Below are positions 14,364-27,000 of a DNA stretch of 64,000 bases, piece by piece (within the stretch, counting starts at the first letter, position 1; each line of letters begins with the position of its first letter). The notes under the pieces were generated by a model. The model searched no databases, was not told the origin of the DNA, and saw nothing but the letters and a program-made list of their open reading frames with translations. The DNA is from Brevipalpus yothersi (Eukaryota; Arthropoda; Arachnida; Trombidiformes; Tenuipalpidae). The position numbers were made by a program, and so were the translations under genes. The DNA lies in NCBI GenBank assembly GCA_003956705.1, contig QZCP01000062.1, forward strand, positions 62,001 to 126,000, read 5' to 3'.

Positions 14364-16297
14364 GAAGTTTTCTGATCAAAATGTTCTATTCCATGAAATC
14401 GCTCAGAACTAAGATCAGATTGAATTGAACTGAGCCAAGCAAGTTCGGCCGACTACTGCCATCTACCAATGGGTGTCAGGAAAGCCTTTGGACAATGTCC
14501 AATCGACATGGAATGTGGAAAATGATCGAACTGATCAGTCAAAAAACTTTTCAACCAAGAATGAGACGACTTATTCAGAGTTCATTCATTGACTAATGAT
14601 TCAATACAGTACATCCATCCAGTGAATTCCCTGAAAAGTTGCTCATCGAAGAATTTATATTGATAAAAATTTAACCCTCAATTGTACATTCTTTGACGGA
14701 TGTGCGATTTCAAGCGATTTGATAGTCGATCAAAGGGGGTTAATGAACGGAAAATATTTCAAATAATTGCATCAAAAAATCTTGTTGATTATGTAGGGTG
14801 AGATGGTAAAAAAGTGTTCCACGATAATCGTGAAGATTGATTTGAAGGAAAACACTTATGGAAGCATTAAGACAAAAAGATGATGGGCTTATAAAACAGA
14901 AGGTTTCATGGATATCCTCTTGTTTCAATCCTCATTTCGAGTGAATATATGAATAAATTTTCCCACTGATGAGCTTAAGAGTTTTTAAAATTATGGTGAT
15001 GATTAGACATGAATGATACGAAGTCTAATTTTTTTTCTCTCTCTCTCTCTTCCCTCTCTTCACTCTTTCCACTCTCATTCTTTTCTCAATCTGCATAATA
15101 ATAATGATAATATTAGTAATCACTTGCCTCACGAGAAAGTGTTGAATGTGTGTATAAATCTTACGCATATACACAGAGCGAGAAAATGTTTCTGGGTGAT
15201 CATAGTCATAGGTTGAGAACACTTGAAACCTCAGAAGTAATGAATACGATGCCTCAAATTTGATTATATTCAGCTTTGATATTTGCATAAATTAACTTCC
15301 ACAGCTTTCTCTACATTGATGATCTCTCTTTTATTGAGAAAAAAATGTTTCCTAAATCTTTATAAACACTTTTTTTACAATTTAATTGATGGGTTTTTAT
15401 GAATGACTTGCCATTGTGTGACCTTTTTTCATCACTTGAAAAATGTTTAACACACATACACGCGTCGATCCCCTATCACATCCTCCTCCACCTCCTCCTC
15501 CTCCTCCTATTTCCCTCATCCTTTCCGTCTCCTCCACACTTCACACTTGTTTTTCATCTCCATTCACGCTCATCTTCCTTTCTAATCCTGTCATCTGAGA
15601 GTTTTTTATGTAATCCCTTTCAGACTCTCTCCTAATTATACTATCACATGTGAGTACTTTTTATTCACCCACTTATTTATATGTATCTTAACCCTTTCAC
15701 AAGGGCGAATCCGTGGCCTGGGCTTGTCGAAAAAAGCATCGAGCAAGGGGTGGTTCAGGGGTATAAAAAAATTGCCAAATGATGGAGATATTTTTCTCCG
15801 CTACATGTATAAAGATTAAGTCTCTTGGGGAAGAGGAAAGTACATGATATGTCAGTTAGCTTAATCTCATTTTAAAAGCTTGGATAATTTGCACACAATT
15901 CGATTGGTGTTACATCTTCAACTAAGGGGCGAAAAACAGACTCTTTAATCTTTAATTGTGGGAAATTCACATCCAATTCCTTGATGGAGATAAACTTTCA
16001 GGGGAATAAAAATCTTGGAGATGATTGTTTGAGTGATTCTAATTCTGGGAAGCATTGAATTCCGAGGTCTCCTTCACTAATCTCAGCCCAATCATTTGTT
16101 CCAGCAGAGACTTCAACGGTGGTGCAAGAAATTGATCCACACAATTTAAGAATGATACTTCTCCGATTTTGATTAATTCGAAAAATCATTGGTATCATTT
16201 AACCAGCTTTTTCTAGTAGCATTCTAATGAGTAATTGATTGTCAAATCCGAATTCAGCTATGAATTTGATTCAGGTGCCCTCTTGAACTCTTTCGAT

Positions 16298-16419
16298 TCA
16301 TGATCCCTCAGATGATGCCCATTCTATGATTTCGGAAGATTCAGTTTTATGATAACTTGTATAGCGAAGAGCTTGCCTAGCAATTGTTTCATGGCTTATA
16401 ATGATGGGTGGAGCAGAAT
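16298..16419 (-). other. possible orphan exon downstream of CAF-1 p60
   Basis: On the minus strand a TTTCAG acceptor at 16420-16425 is followed by an open frame, entered after one codon base, of about 40 codons ending in TGA at 16298-16300. The peptide (starting DSAPPIIISHETIARQ) has coding-like composition but no family I recognise. A second open stretch lies just downstream (15998 to about 16190). No convincing donor links either to the CAF-1 p60 reading frame, which stops at 16594. It may be an alternative terminal exon, an eroded gene or chance. Confidence 0.2.
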
Positions 16420-16593
16420 CTGAAATTATTGAAAGTAACCAGAAGGAAACAAATGATGACGAAGTTTTTTCTTGAAGAATAAACTAATAATACAAAGATT
16501 TCGAACACGGATCAATCCGGTCTAATATTTGAAAACATTATAGGATGTGGATTGACATACAAATTGATAATATAAAGAAACTATCACTTCTGT

Positions 16594-18247
16594 CTAGGAG
16601 CTTGACATATTCACATCATCACTGATAGTCAACACGGGACAAGATACATCCATTGGTGTACTATCTCGGAGCTTTTTTGAAGGCGATTCCAAAGTGATTC
16701 CGACACCAACAATTTGTTTCCTCTTAACACTCCGAATACACAGCTTTGGTGGGTCAGGAGTTATCTTTTCTGATTTTTCTAATTTTTGGAAAAATTTAGT
16801 AATCTTCGGAAGTTCTGGAGTTTTCTTTTGGTTTTCATTGAGAGATATATTCAAACCATTTTGTTGGGGCTCTTTTGGAGGTGTCACTTCAACAGGTTTT
16901 GGAGGGTCATAGCTATAATAAGGACCATTATAAGGAACACCCAATTCTCCTTCTTGGAACATTATGAAAGTACAATAACCGTCTGTTGAACAAACTGTTA
17001 AGACACGTCCATCTTCCGACCAAGAAATATCAGTGTGCCTGGTATAATGAATACCAGAGACCATCGCAAATGGAAGAAACTGCTGAGTGTCATAGAACAA
17101 GATAGATTCATTTGTGGCGACTGCGAAAATAATACGATAGGGAAAACTGTGGAAGAAATAGAAAAAAATGAGCAACTAGGGAATTTATGATCATCTCAAA
17201 CGAGTGCAGAGTTCGACCAGAGACTTACGGAAAACGGCTCTCAACATTTTCTCGGAGCTGATATAATTGTGGGCAGCATTTGATGGCAATTGTATTCATT
17301 TTTCCAGTTGGAAGATAGCAGGTGGGCCTGAAAAATATACTTAATCATTAAAACCTAATCAATTAGCACATCTCAACGGAAACTTACTTGTTTAAGCAAG
17401 ATCTAGAGAAAACGTGTGACGCATTTATGAACTTGAAGTTCTTTTCTTCATCTTCCATTTCAATTATACCCGATGGGGCGAGTATTAACTCACCACCAGG
17501 AGTGAAACAGACACGACGAGAATATGTCTGGAGAGTATCATCAAAAAATAATCTACTGATCTTCTCTGAGCCACCTTCGATTTTAACTGATGCTTTAGAT
17601 GTTTTTGAAACTAATTTGTGTGGAGGACGAGCGTTGAACACTCTCATCACTCGATCAGTTGAGAGTGAAACTAAGAAATCATCAAGTGGATCCCATGCAA
17701 CCCCATGTATATATCCTTTATGGCAGTTGATCTTTGTATGCTTTTGACTCGACGTATCCCAAATATAGACCATATTATCTACCGAACCAGACATCAAATA
17801 TTGTCCACTTGGTGACCAACAGAGATCAACAACATCATCACTATGGCCTCGAAGAACTTTCCATTGTACCCATGATTCTTTATTTACAAAATCATCACCA
17901 TCCTCGAATCCATTGGCCATCATCTTCTTATCAGATGAGTTTTCACCATCGTCCAGTTTCCACAAAATGATGTTACCTTCGTCATCACCGGAGGCAAATA
18001 CTTTCGGATCGGGAGAAAAACGAGCCACATTGATTGCTTTCTGATGTCTATTAAGATCTGCTAGAGGTTCCACAGATATTGGCCGCTTTGCATCAGGATC
18101 TGAACTCAATGTGATCTTCCAAACAACAACATGACGATCGGAACCAGATGTTAGTAATTTGTAAACAGAATTGTCAACCTTACGAATGTCACACGATAGT
18201 ACAGGCTGGAGATTGTGGAAAGAGATCTCTGGAGTGTATATTTTCAT
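16594..18247 (-). CDS. CHAF1B: chromatin assembly factor 1 subunit B (p60), WD40 protein
   Basis: Subunit of CAF-1, which deposits histones H3-H4 behind replication forks in the nucleus. Three exons: 17388-18247, 17229-17327 and 16594-17146, with GT-AG introns of 60 and 82 bp, giving 503 residues. The start MKIYTPEISFHN matches the family N-terminus. WD repeats are visible throughout exon 1, for example GHSDDVVDLCWSPSGQYLMS, HKGYIHGVAWDP and the family signature RRVCFTPGGELILAPSG. Exon 3 has FAVATNESILFYDTQQ and DISWSEDGRVLTVCSTDGY, both typical of p60. The C-terminal tail is basic and proline-rich, as in the family, and holds a PCNA-box-like ITKFF at 435-439. The gene is divergent from the SLC9 gene, 1.66 kb away. 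Gene identity is secure; the exact tail is less conserved. Confidence 0.95.
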
Positions 18248-19911
18248 GACTTGTTAGCACTTGATTGTGAATGAATATAAATATTGTACCAAACACTGGA
18301 TTGAGCGGTTGATGATGATGATTAGATGAAGAAAGTATAATGGACGAGATCAAAACTCCAAACAGGAACGATATGGAGAGACCATAAACAATAGTTGAAT
18401 TGATTTGGATTACGAACAAACAACACCCTTAAAGCCTGTAAGACAAACATGTGTAAGAAAAGAACAAATTCAATCTAATATCAAGACAAATTTAAATCAT
18501 TTTGGCTTCTTCACTCAACATATGCCTAAGCTATCTGTAGGCAACAACATTTGAAACAATCAAACACACACACAAACCTTTTCATATCATTTGATTATAC
18601 GATCACCCACAAGACCCTATGTTCATTGATCACACAACATAAACAGTAACCTTCTAATAATGATAAATCAAATTAAATCGAATTAAATGCACACAATCAA
18701 AAACAAACGGCAAACAGTGTACCAAAATAATCACTTTCCCAACAAAAGCAAGTTAAAAGGCGCCAAAACATGCTACAAGGGACTGTATAATAATTGCGTA
18801 AAATTTTTACTCTTCTTAAGAAAAGTTTTTTTCGTTGAACATTCTAAAATTGATCGACTTTTATTTTGTATTGAAACTTTTCTTCAAATTAAACATGTTT
18901 GATGTGGATAATATTTTTTTTCAAATTTAATTTGTTTCGGTTATTGATAATTGTTACTGAGAATTTGTGTTTGTGAGCTTTTAAGAGTGTGAGAAGTGTT
19001 ATTTTTATGGCATTTACATGTATGAGAATTAATTGTTGTTCATACGCGCTGTTATGCTCACAGCTGATCGATATGTTTTTGGGCTCTATTTTAGACTGTT
19101 CAAAGTTGGATGGAACGCTGATGAAATTCTAGCTGATAAAAATAAGAAGATGGGAAGAAAAGAAGTGTGCAAAAAAAATTCAATTATGATGTAACGTGAA
19201 ACCATATGAACTTATTGAGAGAATGGCGATCCTTGAAGTGTGTGGGTGAGCAATATCATTTCAAAGTTCACATGGTTCGAAGAGTTATTGTACATTATTC
19301 GGCAATGTTTTCAATTCTTTACCAGGAATTGTTCAATTGTTATCGATAAATATTTTTCCAAGAAGTAGGCTACAAGACACACCTATGATCACTTTAGCCC
19401 TGAAAATGGAAGTTCATTTTGATTGAGTGAAGTTTGGCAGCAATGGCTAATCGTGGTCATGTGAAACCCGAAGAAGGTTGATCAAACATATACTTAAGTA
19501 ACACATGTAATCACTCTGTTACTACTTCTTTTTATCAGCTGAGAGATGCAAATATCGTTGAATATTCTATTCACTTGCGTAAGATCTGACAAATCAATGA
19601 ACACTACTATTGATCAAAAAATGTCTATATCCAAGTGTTCGCCATACGTCTCTCTCTCTCTTTCTCTCTCTTTCCCATAGTTCTCCCGCAAATTTTTTCA
19701 TGAGAGAAAGTTTCACGGCCAACAAATTGATCTCTGATCATTCGCATTCCTACCAAAGATCAAAGGAGTCTCATGTGAATGAGAACAGCATTGCTCAAAG
19801 AAAAAGTGGATTTGTTACCCTTGATTTTGGTCAAATTAGTGATTTTCTTCAAAAAGATTTTCTGTCAATTATGAAAAATAGAGATCTGTCTCTGTAATTT
19901 GTGAATTGATT
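18248..19911. promoter_or_regulatory. divergent intergenic region, CAF-1 p60 / SLC9
   Basis: Non-coding AT-rich sequence between two start codons that point away from each other, so it must hold both promoters and 5' untranslated regions. No core promoter element can be assigned with confidence. Small open frames here have no family resemblance. Confidence 0.5.
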
Positions 19912-22900
19912 ATGCTCAATTACTGTGTTCTACTCATTCTCATCACATCGCTCATTGTACCGGCTTATTGCTCAAACAATCGTTCATCAACACAGAATGG
20001 AACTCATCAATCAACTAAAATTTCTCTTATCGGATGGAGATGGAATGAGATTGGTGAATACTTCGTTCTGGTTACTTTCATTTTGATGGGTGCCTTCGTT
20101 AAAATTATTTATCACAATTCTCGATGGCTTAACACTCAAATCCCAGAATCATGGTGAGTCCTAGATGGTCAGTGAGAATTTGCCTAATCTTAACTTTTCA
20201 AATTTCACGAAATACAGTGTCTTCATCATATTGGGAGCAATTCTAGGCTTATTGATTCAGTGAGTAACTTAGAATCAATTGGTTCAGTTTTGGATTCTGA
20301 CAATTTCTTTCTCATCTCAAGTTTTACCAGCTTAAAGAGCAACATTTACATCCCTTCATTTACACCAGAAAAATTTTTTATCATCTACCTTCCACCGTAA
20401 GTGTTTGTCCTCGATATTGATGAGAATTTGTTCCAACAAAACCAAGGAAACTTTACTTAACGAGTTTTTTACTTTTTCATCTAAAGTATCATATTAGAGT
20501 CTGCTTATGCCCTGCATGATCGAGTTTTCTACAATAATCTCGGGACCATTCTTTTGTTCGCCGTTGTAGTAAGTACAAAACACGCAAATTTTACATTTCA
20601 TTGCTAACTACGTGATCATCTCAATTCGCTATTTTGAACCTTTAAGAACCTATTCAAAAGATAAATTTAGCGTTGATGATCAAAAAAGCTGAAAGAAAAA
20701 TCATCAATTCAACATTAAGAAAGAATATATATCTGTTCTTCTTCCAGGGCACCATAATCAATACTGTCATGATCGGTGGAAGTTTGCACTTTTGCTCAAA
20801 ATTTGGTTTATATCGCCCATTCGATTTGACGGCCATTGAATGTTACATTTTTGCCACAATAATTGCTGCTGTTGATCCAGTAGCTGTGAGTCGATATACT
20901 AGTTCATTTCGTTATGGAAGTGAAACATTGACTTTTTTCTTGCAATATTTTCATTTGATATTTTATTGATTTGAGTGTGTCAGAAAACTTTCTGAGAGTG
21001 TGTAAATTTTTCTCAAGAGCATGATAAAAAATTTTTTCGATTGATAGGTCATCGCTATCTTCCAAGAGGTCAATGTCGACAAGGCTTTGTACTTTCTGGT
21101 ATTCGGAGAATCACTTTTTAATGGCAAGTTCAATGTTTCCATGAAATATTTTTCATCAATCTAATCGTTTTTTCATTCATTATCGATCCAGATGCTGTTG
21201 TCATTACTATATATAATGCAATGATAGCTCTTTCAACCGCTGAAGAGGTTAAAATGGATCATATTTTGATGTCCTCTGCAAGTTTTTTCACCATTTCAGG
21301 AGGTGGAGTGCTTATTGGCATTTTTTATGGTACTTTCACCTCAATTATCACCAGATGTACAAATAAAGTTCGAGGTATGAGATCGATTTGCATTGTAAAG
21401 ACAGAATCATCATAGAGAACTCATTCAGAAAAAAAGAGGGAAAATATGGATCAAATGCTGTTCCTACAAAAAATCCATAGTCTATCTTCACTCTATGTGA
21501 TCGATGTAAACCTTGATTCAGCATCTTTTTATGTCTAACATGCTGTGGTAGTTCTCAGTTGTTCTCACATATGAAATGAGCTTTTAGCACAGAACAGACC
21601 TTCAATATTATGCTCTGATCAAGGATCATGTCCACCGATTGTTCCTTAAATATCACCAAATCCTATGCAGACTGACCATGATTGACTTATCTTTTTCTTT
21701 TACTATCTTCTCGTAGTTATCGAACCACTGGTTGTGATTTTGTGCGCTTATACCTCATATTTTAGCGCTGAACTTTTCCACTTCTCTGGAATAATTTCGC
21801 TCATATGTTGTGGTCTAATACAAGCTGCGTATGCAAATTACAATATATCAGAGCAATCAAATACCACGATCAAGTATTTGGTGAAAACGCTCAGTAGCAT
21901 CTCGGATGTGACTATTTTCTTGTTCCTTGGGATGCTTTTAATTGAAGATATTCATATATGGAACTCGAATTTCATTGTGACAGTTCTTATTTTTTGCGTT
22001 TTATATCGATTTTTTAGTAAGTTTATTTGCCTTTTAAAACTTCATTACCTCATCTTCCATTCTTATTTCTATTTTTCAGGCGTTTTTCTACTTACCTACG
22101 TGGCCAATCACTGGTTTAATAGACTTCGCTCAATAACAAGACAAGAACAATTCATAATGGCTTTTGGAGGTCTCAGAGGAGCTGTAGCTTTCGCCTTGTC
22201 ATTGATGCTAGACCCAACTACCATTCCATCTGTTGATCTTTTTGTCACCGCAACTCTAGTGACCATAGTTTTCACGGTTTTTGTACAGGTGAGATTATAG
22301 TTTACTACAACCTTTCGCAACGAAATGAATTTCTTAATAAAATAAAAATTTTTTAGGGTGCAACAACAAAGCCAATCGTTCAACTTTTAGGGTTACAGAT
22401 GGACTCATCGAAAAAAGGAAGCCTGTTTGTTGACATTAATCTGAAAATTGTCGAGTCAACGATGAAGGGACTCGAAGAGATTATCAATCAGCCAACGATA
22501 TTCTCGATTATTGTAAGTGTGAGACGTCATCAATGTAGTATTGAGGATTTATTTGACTTTATAATTTTTCAAAAGCGAAAGAAAATCGAAAACTTCAACG
22601 ATCGATATATTAGGAGAATTTTGACCCAGAATAGATCGAATCGATGGGCTTTGATAAATAAAACTATGGAAAAGGTGAGTTCTCTGTACACTAAAGTTAC
22701 TTGATTCTCACTTTTCCCTGAATTAAATAGCTCAAACAAAGCAAAGATCAGAAGATATTCACTATTCTGGCCACTTTCCCAATAAAAGATATCAACTCCA
22801 ACATACGGAGGAAAAGTGATTCAGGGCTGCCTACATTCCCAAATGGACTGGCTTCAAAGCATAAATTTGGAATTAAAAGGCACACTCTAAGCAGTGTCCG

Positions 22901-23060
22901 GCGGATGTCTGAAATTTCAATTCCCATGAGAACACGCTTCAGTACCGATTCAAATATCGAAGATTTCCGAGAATCTTTGAACACAGCCCTAGGAAAAACA
23001 TCCTACTATCGGTTGCCTAAAATACGTAATCTTGATCTCATGCATCAGAAAGAGAACTGA
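19912..23060 (+). CDS. SLC9-type plasma-membrane Na+/H+ exchanger
   Basis: Electroneutral Na+/H+ antiporter controlling intracellular pH and sodium. Twelve exons: 19912-20153, 20218-20259, 20322-20396, 20487-20568, 20748-20885, 21048-21123, 21192-21374, 21717-22016, 22080-22288, 22357-22512, 22576-22674 and 22731-23060; 643 residues. MLNYCVLLILITSLIV is a signal peptide or first helix, followed by Asn-glycosylation sequons. Family motifs include LPPIILESAYALHDR, AAVDPVAVIAIFQEV, FGESLFNDAVV (E214 and D219 correspond to the transport-site Glu/Asp pair) and AFGGLRGAVAFAL (R412). The region after the last helix has GLEEI and FNDRYIRRIL, as in NHE1-5. The cytoplasmic tail is short. The upstream in-frame codons before 19912 are not ATG. 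The intron after exon 6 uses a GC donor. The 63-bp intron at 22513-22575 preserves frame if retained. Confidence 0.93.
22513..22575 (+). other. 63-bp frame-preserving intron in the SLC9 gene
   Basis: A perfect GTAAGT donor and a TTTTTCAAAAG acceptor bound 63 nt with no stop codon in frame, so the gene stays open whether or not it is removed. Removing it gives the spacing between GLEEI and FNDRYIRR expected for NHE1-5. Other introns of this gene are 62-68 bp, so I treat it as an intron. Confidence 0.75.
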
Positions 23061-24012
23061 ACAATCATTTTTCAACCTCTCATTCATTTTTAATTGATTA
23101 TTTTGTAAAATGTTCACTAGTCTTAAGATTAATCAAATCAATTCAGATCAACCACAAACTATGAGCTTCTATTCTATTATGCCTCTTACAGTACCAGATC
23201 TCAAATGGCGCCAAAAACATTTCCATATCTGCATTCAGGCGGAGCTTCCTATTGGGGATCGTATCCTAATAATACATGTTTCACATCGAATTTCGATTTC
23301 GAAATCCAAATGAACTTGATCAATTATAGCGTAGACTGGTAGCCCATAATATAATTATACCCAGAGAGTTTTTCGGTACCAGGCTATTATGATCAGGAAG
23401 CTATTGGTTGCATGAGGTATTAATATTTGCCAATTTGTTAGCCTTTCCACACACACATCAAACGAATGGAATACCTCGAATATTCGATCAAGTTCTAATT
23501 CTGCGCTATGATGAACACTCGGTGCTTCCCTTGGAATTCGATTTGAAGGACCAGAATAGGGAAAAAGAAAGGGGAAAGACCATGAGTTGACCTTGATATT
23601 GTATCCAAGTCCCTGGGATTCATGTACCTTAATACGCATCACTGTTGAACATGGTGAAGAAAATGATATGAATGCTTATAATATTAGTGTACACTTACAT
23701 ATATGAAATTCTGGTTACAAACTAGCCTACCTTGTATTGTGAATCTGCCGAGTTTCATCTTATGACAGTTTGTTTTTGTTGCACTAATTTGCATTTCGAT
23801 ACTTCATGATCACCATAGAATAGTCCAAGTATTTCAATCTCATTGGTGAGAGCTGTATATCAATATACATAAATATATATATCTTCCTATTCATATTTCC
23901 GTTTTGCTGGACCACCAGAATCTTATCTGAGAGATTGGAAGTCTCTTGTGATCCCAGCCTGTTGTATGGAGATTTCTTTTCCACTTACTTGATCGTGAAT
24001 CGGAGCTTAATC
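23061..24012. other. intergenic, SLC9 to secreted-protein gene
   Basis: AT-rich sequence with no supported gene. It must contain the SLC9 3' untranslated region and, near 24.0 kb, the 5' end of the next plus-strand gene. Confidence 0.5.
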
Positions 24013-27000
24013 ATGCCACAATCAATCCTTCCCTTCGTAATGCTATTCCTGGTGGCATTATCCATCTTTCATGCAGCTACATTTGCATCGGAATCACATT
24101 CCAATTCAACTCCTTCCTCTCCCATAACCGTGATTCCGACCTCATCTAGATTCATGCCAAGCCATGTTTCCACAGCAGATAGATCGAAAGATGCTAAGAA
24201 ACCAAGTCTCATGGTTGTAACAACCACTGATATTCCCAGATCGAGTGCAGGTTCAACGGCAGTTTCTAAGACTATCGCTGGAAAAATACATCCAGGTAAG
24301 AAACTGAGAGTAATCTCAATTAATCTCTGTTATGAGAAATCCTCACTATTGAAGCTCTAAGATACCTTGTAATAAGTAATGTGTCGTTCCAAACTGATAA
24401 AGCATACTAACATGAAAATGATTTCGTGGAAATGATTCACATTAGTATGCCTTTTTTTGGTTATATGGAATATTAAACTCTACAGATCATGACATATATA
24501 TAATTGGAAGGGATGTTGAAGGTCCAGAATCTTTTTTGCAAGAATCTTAAGATAAAACCCTTTTCTGGATGAGAAGGGTCAAGAAAAATCAAATCAAAAA
24601 GTTACAGAATATTGTCATCATCAAATTTTTAGGGAAATGCATGAAATACACCTAATTTCAGGATGATTCTAGTTTGCAATGTTATGTTGCAATACCCAAT
24701 CTATTTGCTATACAAAGCTCATTTGTTCTTCTTTTATGATCACTTTCCCAGGAACTGTGAGCTATATTCCAACTTCCATTAACACGGTATTGGGATCTCC
24801 AGAAGTTGTAATACCAACTACCTCATTCATTACGAAATCAAGTGAGGCATCCACCTCAATACCGAAGATTACAACCACTGTTAAACATTCAGGTGAGAAA
24901 TTGTTTGCAAAAGATGTTTCCACTTGAATCACTGATGTTAAGTTGCGAAAAAGTGGATCCATAGAGGTTGATTTTCTTTTTGTTCATCCTATGATGAGCA
25001 TGTCTCGAATATATATATTCACAAAGTACATTCAATGATGTACTTGAGGCTGCAGTCTGCACAAGTATTGCACGAAAAATCGATTACTATTCTGAGATTA
25101 TTCCATATCGGTTTGAGCATTTATTGCAGTTCTTAGTATTGTCTAGTGATGAACCCTTTTCGATTGGTCAATTGAGGACCCTCAGAAATCATTTTCATGG
25201 TTTTCCAATGAATATTTTAACCAAAAACGATTGCAAAGCAGATTTTACTTTTCGTGATGCAATCTGATTACTCGAAATTTGATTTTTTTTATTCTTTCTC
25301 GAATGTTCAAACACAAGATGAGCGAAGACCACATATATTTATAGAAATAATATCACAGCGCAAGAAAATGAGATTCTTTGAAAAATTTTTCTTTTGAATA
25401 CAACACAAATATTGATTCAAATATCAGGTTTCAAGCTCATCTTTTGAAAATGAAAAGGATGCAAAGAATATACATAATTCATCGTCAGCATCTCAAAATT
25501 TTTGTCTTCATATTACACAATTATGACCGTCCATTTAGGTGGCTATATTTGTTGAAAAATTTCCATTAACCAAACAATATGGCATATCAATACCATGACT
25601 ACACGATGCTCCATTCATTACTCTTAGAGTTACATAAATTGAGCCGCAAACCGCAACTAAGCCTCCAAATACAGCCAATAGATAGGCCGGTGCCTTTGAC
25701 CAGCTCATCTTATGGCCACTGTCCAGTTTAAGATATGTTACAGCTGGAAATATGAATGCCAATGGAATGGCTGCCAAAATACCCTATCAAAATGTGGTGA
25801 AGAAAAAAAGAGCAAGAATAAGACATTTGAGAGTAAACATGTGTGCACATATTCGGAATTAAGGGTTGAGTTTGCTCATTTCTTGAGATGAAGATCTTCA
25901 TTGAATCCAAATCATGCGTAATTCGAGAATATCTCGAAATTGTCCATAAAGTATATGTATCGGTGTATATATGTGCGCACTACTCACGTTTAATTCCAAA
26001 ACTATACCCAAGCAATCAGTCAAAGTGGATAGAATGAATCCTAAGGAAACTATCGCAATTGTGAGAAGAGCATGGTGTGATGTCGTCTGGGGTGGCTTGC
26101 CTCCCCATAGAGCAGTTTCCAGAACCTGGAAGAGGAAGAAGAAAAGGATTTCTTTGATAATAGGCAGATTGTTAAGGAAAAAGAATTGTGAGAGAGAGAA
26201 TTCCTAAGATTCAATTCTAATTCATTTCAAGTTAACTGAAGAATGCCCTATTAGAGAGTACTTTCATATGAATGGTATGTGTTTATCTAGGTATAAAAGG
26301 ATCGAATTTTTTGAATTTACTTTTCCTTCGGAAAAGAATCCACTTGATTATTTTGAATTTTATTTTTCTTGTTTTATGTCTCTATTTTTATCTTTTTCAT
26401 CTGATCGTGCTTTTTTTGGCTTGGTTAATGTTCAAAAAATTCTCATTAACCATGAAATGATATCCCATGGGTATAAGGGTTCGCATTAAATTCATTTGAT
26501 TCCCGATTATTTCTCAGAAATCCAATCGGATTTAATAGGAATTTTAGGGAAGTAGGAAAGAAAACAATTTGATACGATAACAAAATGCTCATTTAATTCT
26601 TACCTGACGCACCACAAAACATTCGAATGGATAAGTCAGCATTATTGTCAATGTAAATAGTAGACGAGCAATATTTGCAAGATCATCTGAAATGCAATAA
26701 TTCTCAAATAAATCGCCTTGACTTAGGTCAGTAAATGTCATGTAACCAGTAACACCAAAAACGAACACAATTAAACAAGACATTCCAACGCTAAGATGGG
26801 TTACGCGATTCCAGCGTTTTTGTGTCGAATTTTCCAAAGATTCGTACAGTAAAAATGAATTATGATGGCACATGTATGCTGTTGGTAGATAAAAAAAGGA
26901 CAAATATTAATATTACACATAATTTGGTCTTTTCTCGTGCGCTTCGTTCTTTTTTCTTGAGAAAAATTCAGCCTAATTGAGCGTAAAATTAATGATACCC

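Noticed and set aside
22357..22674. Single 318-nt exchanger exon
   Set aside because: The frame is open throughout, but excellent splice sites at 22513 and 22575 and the family spacing favour two exons with a 63-nt intron.
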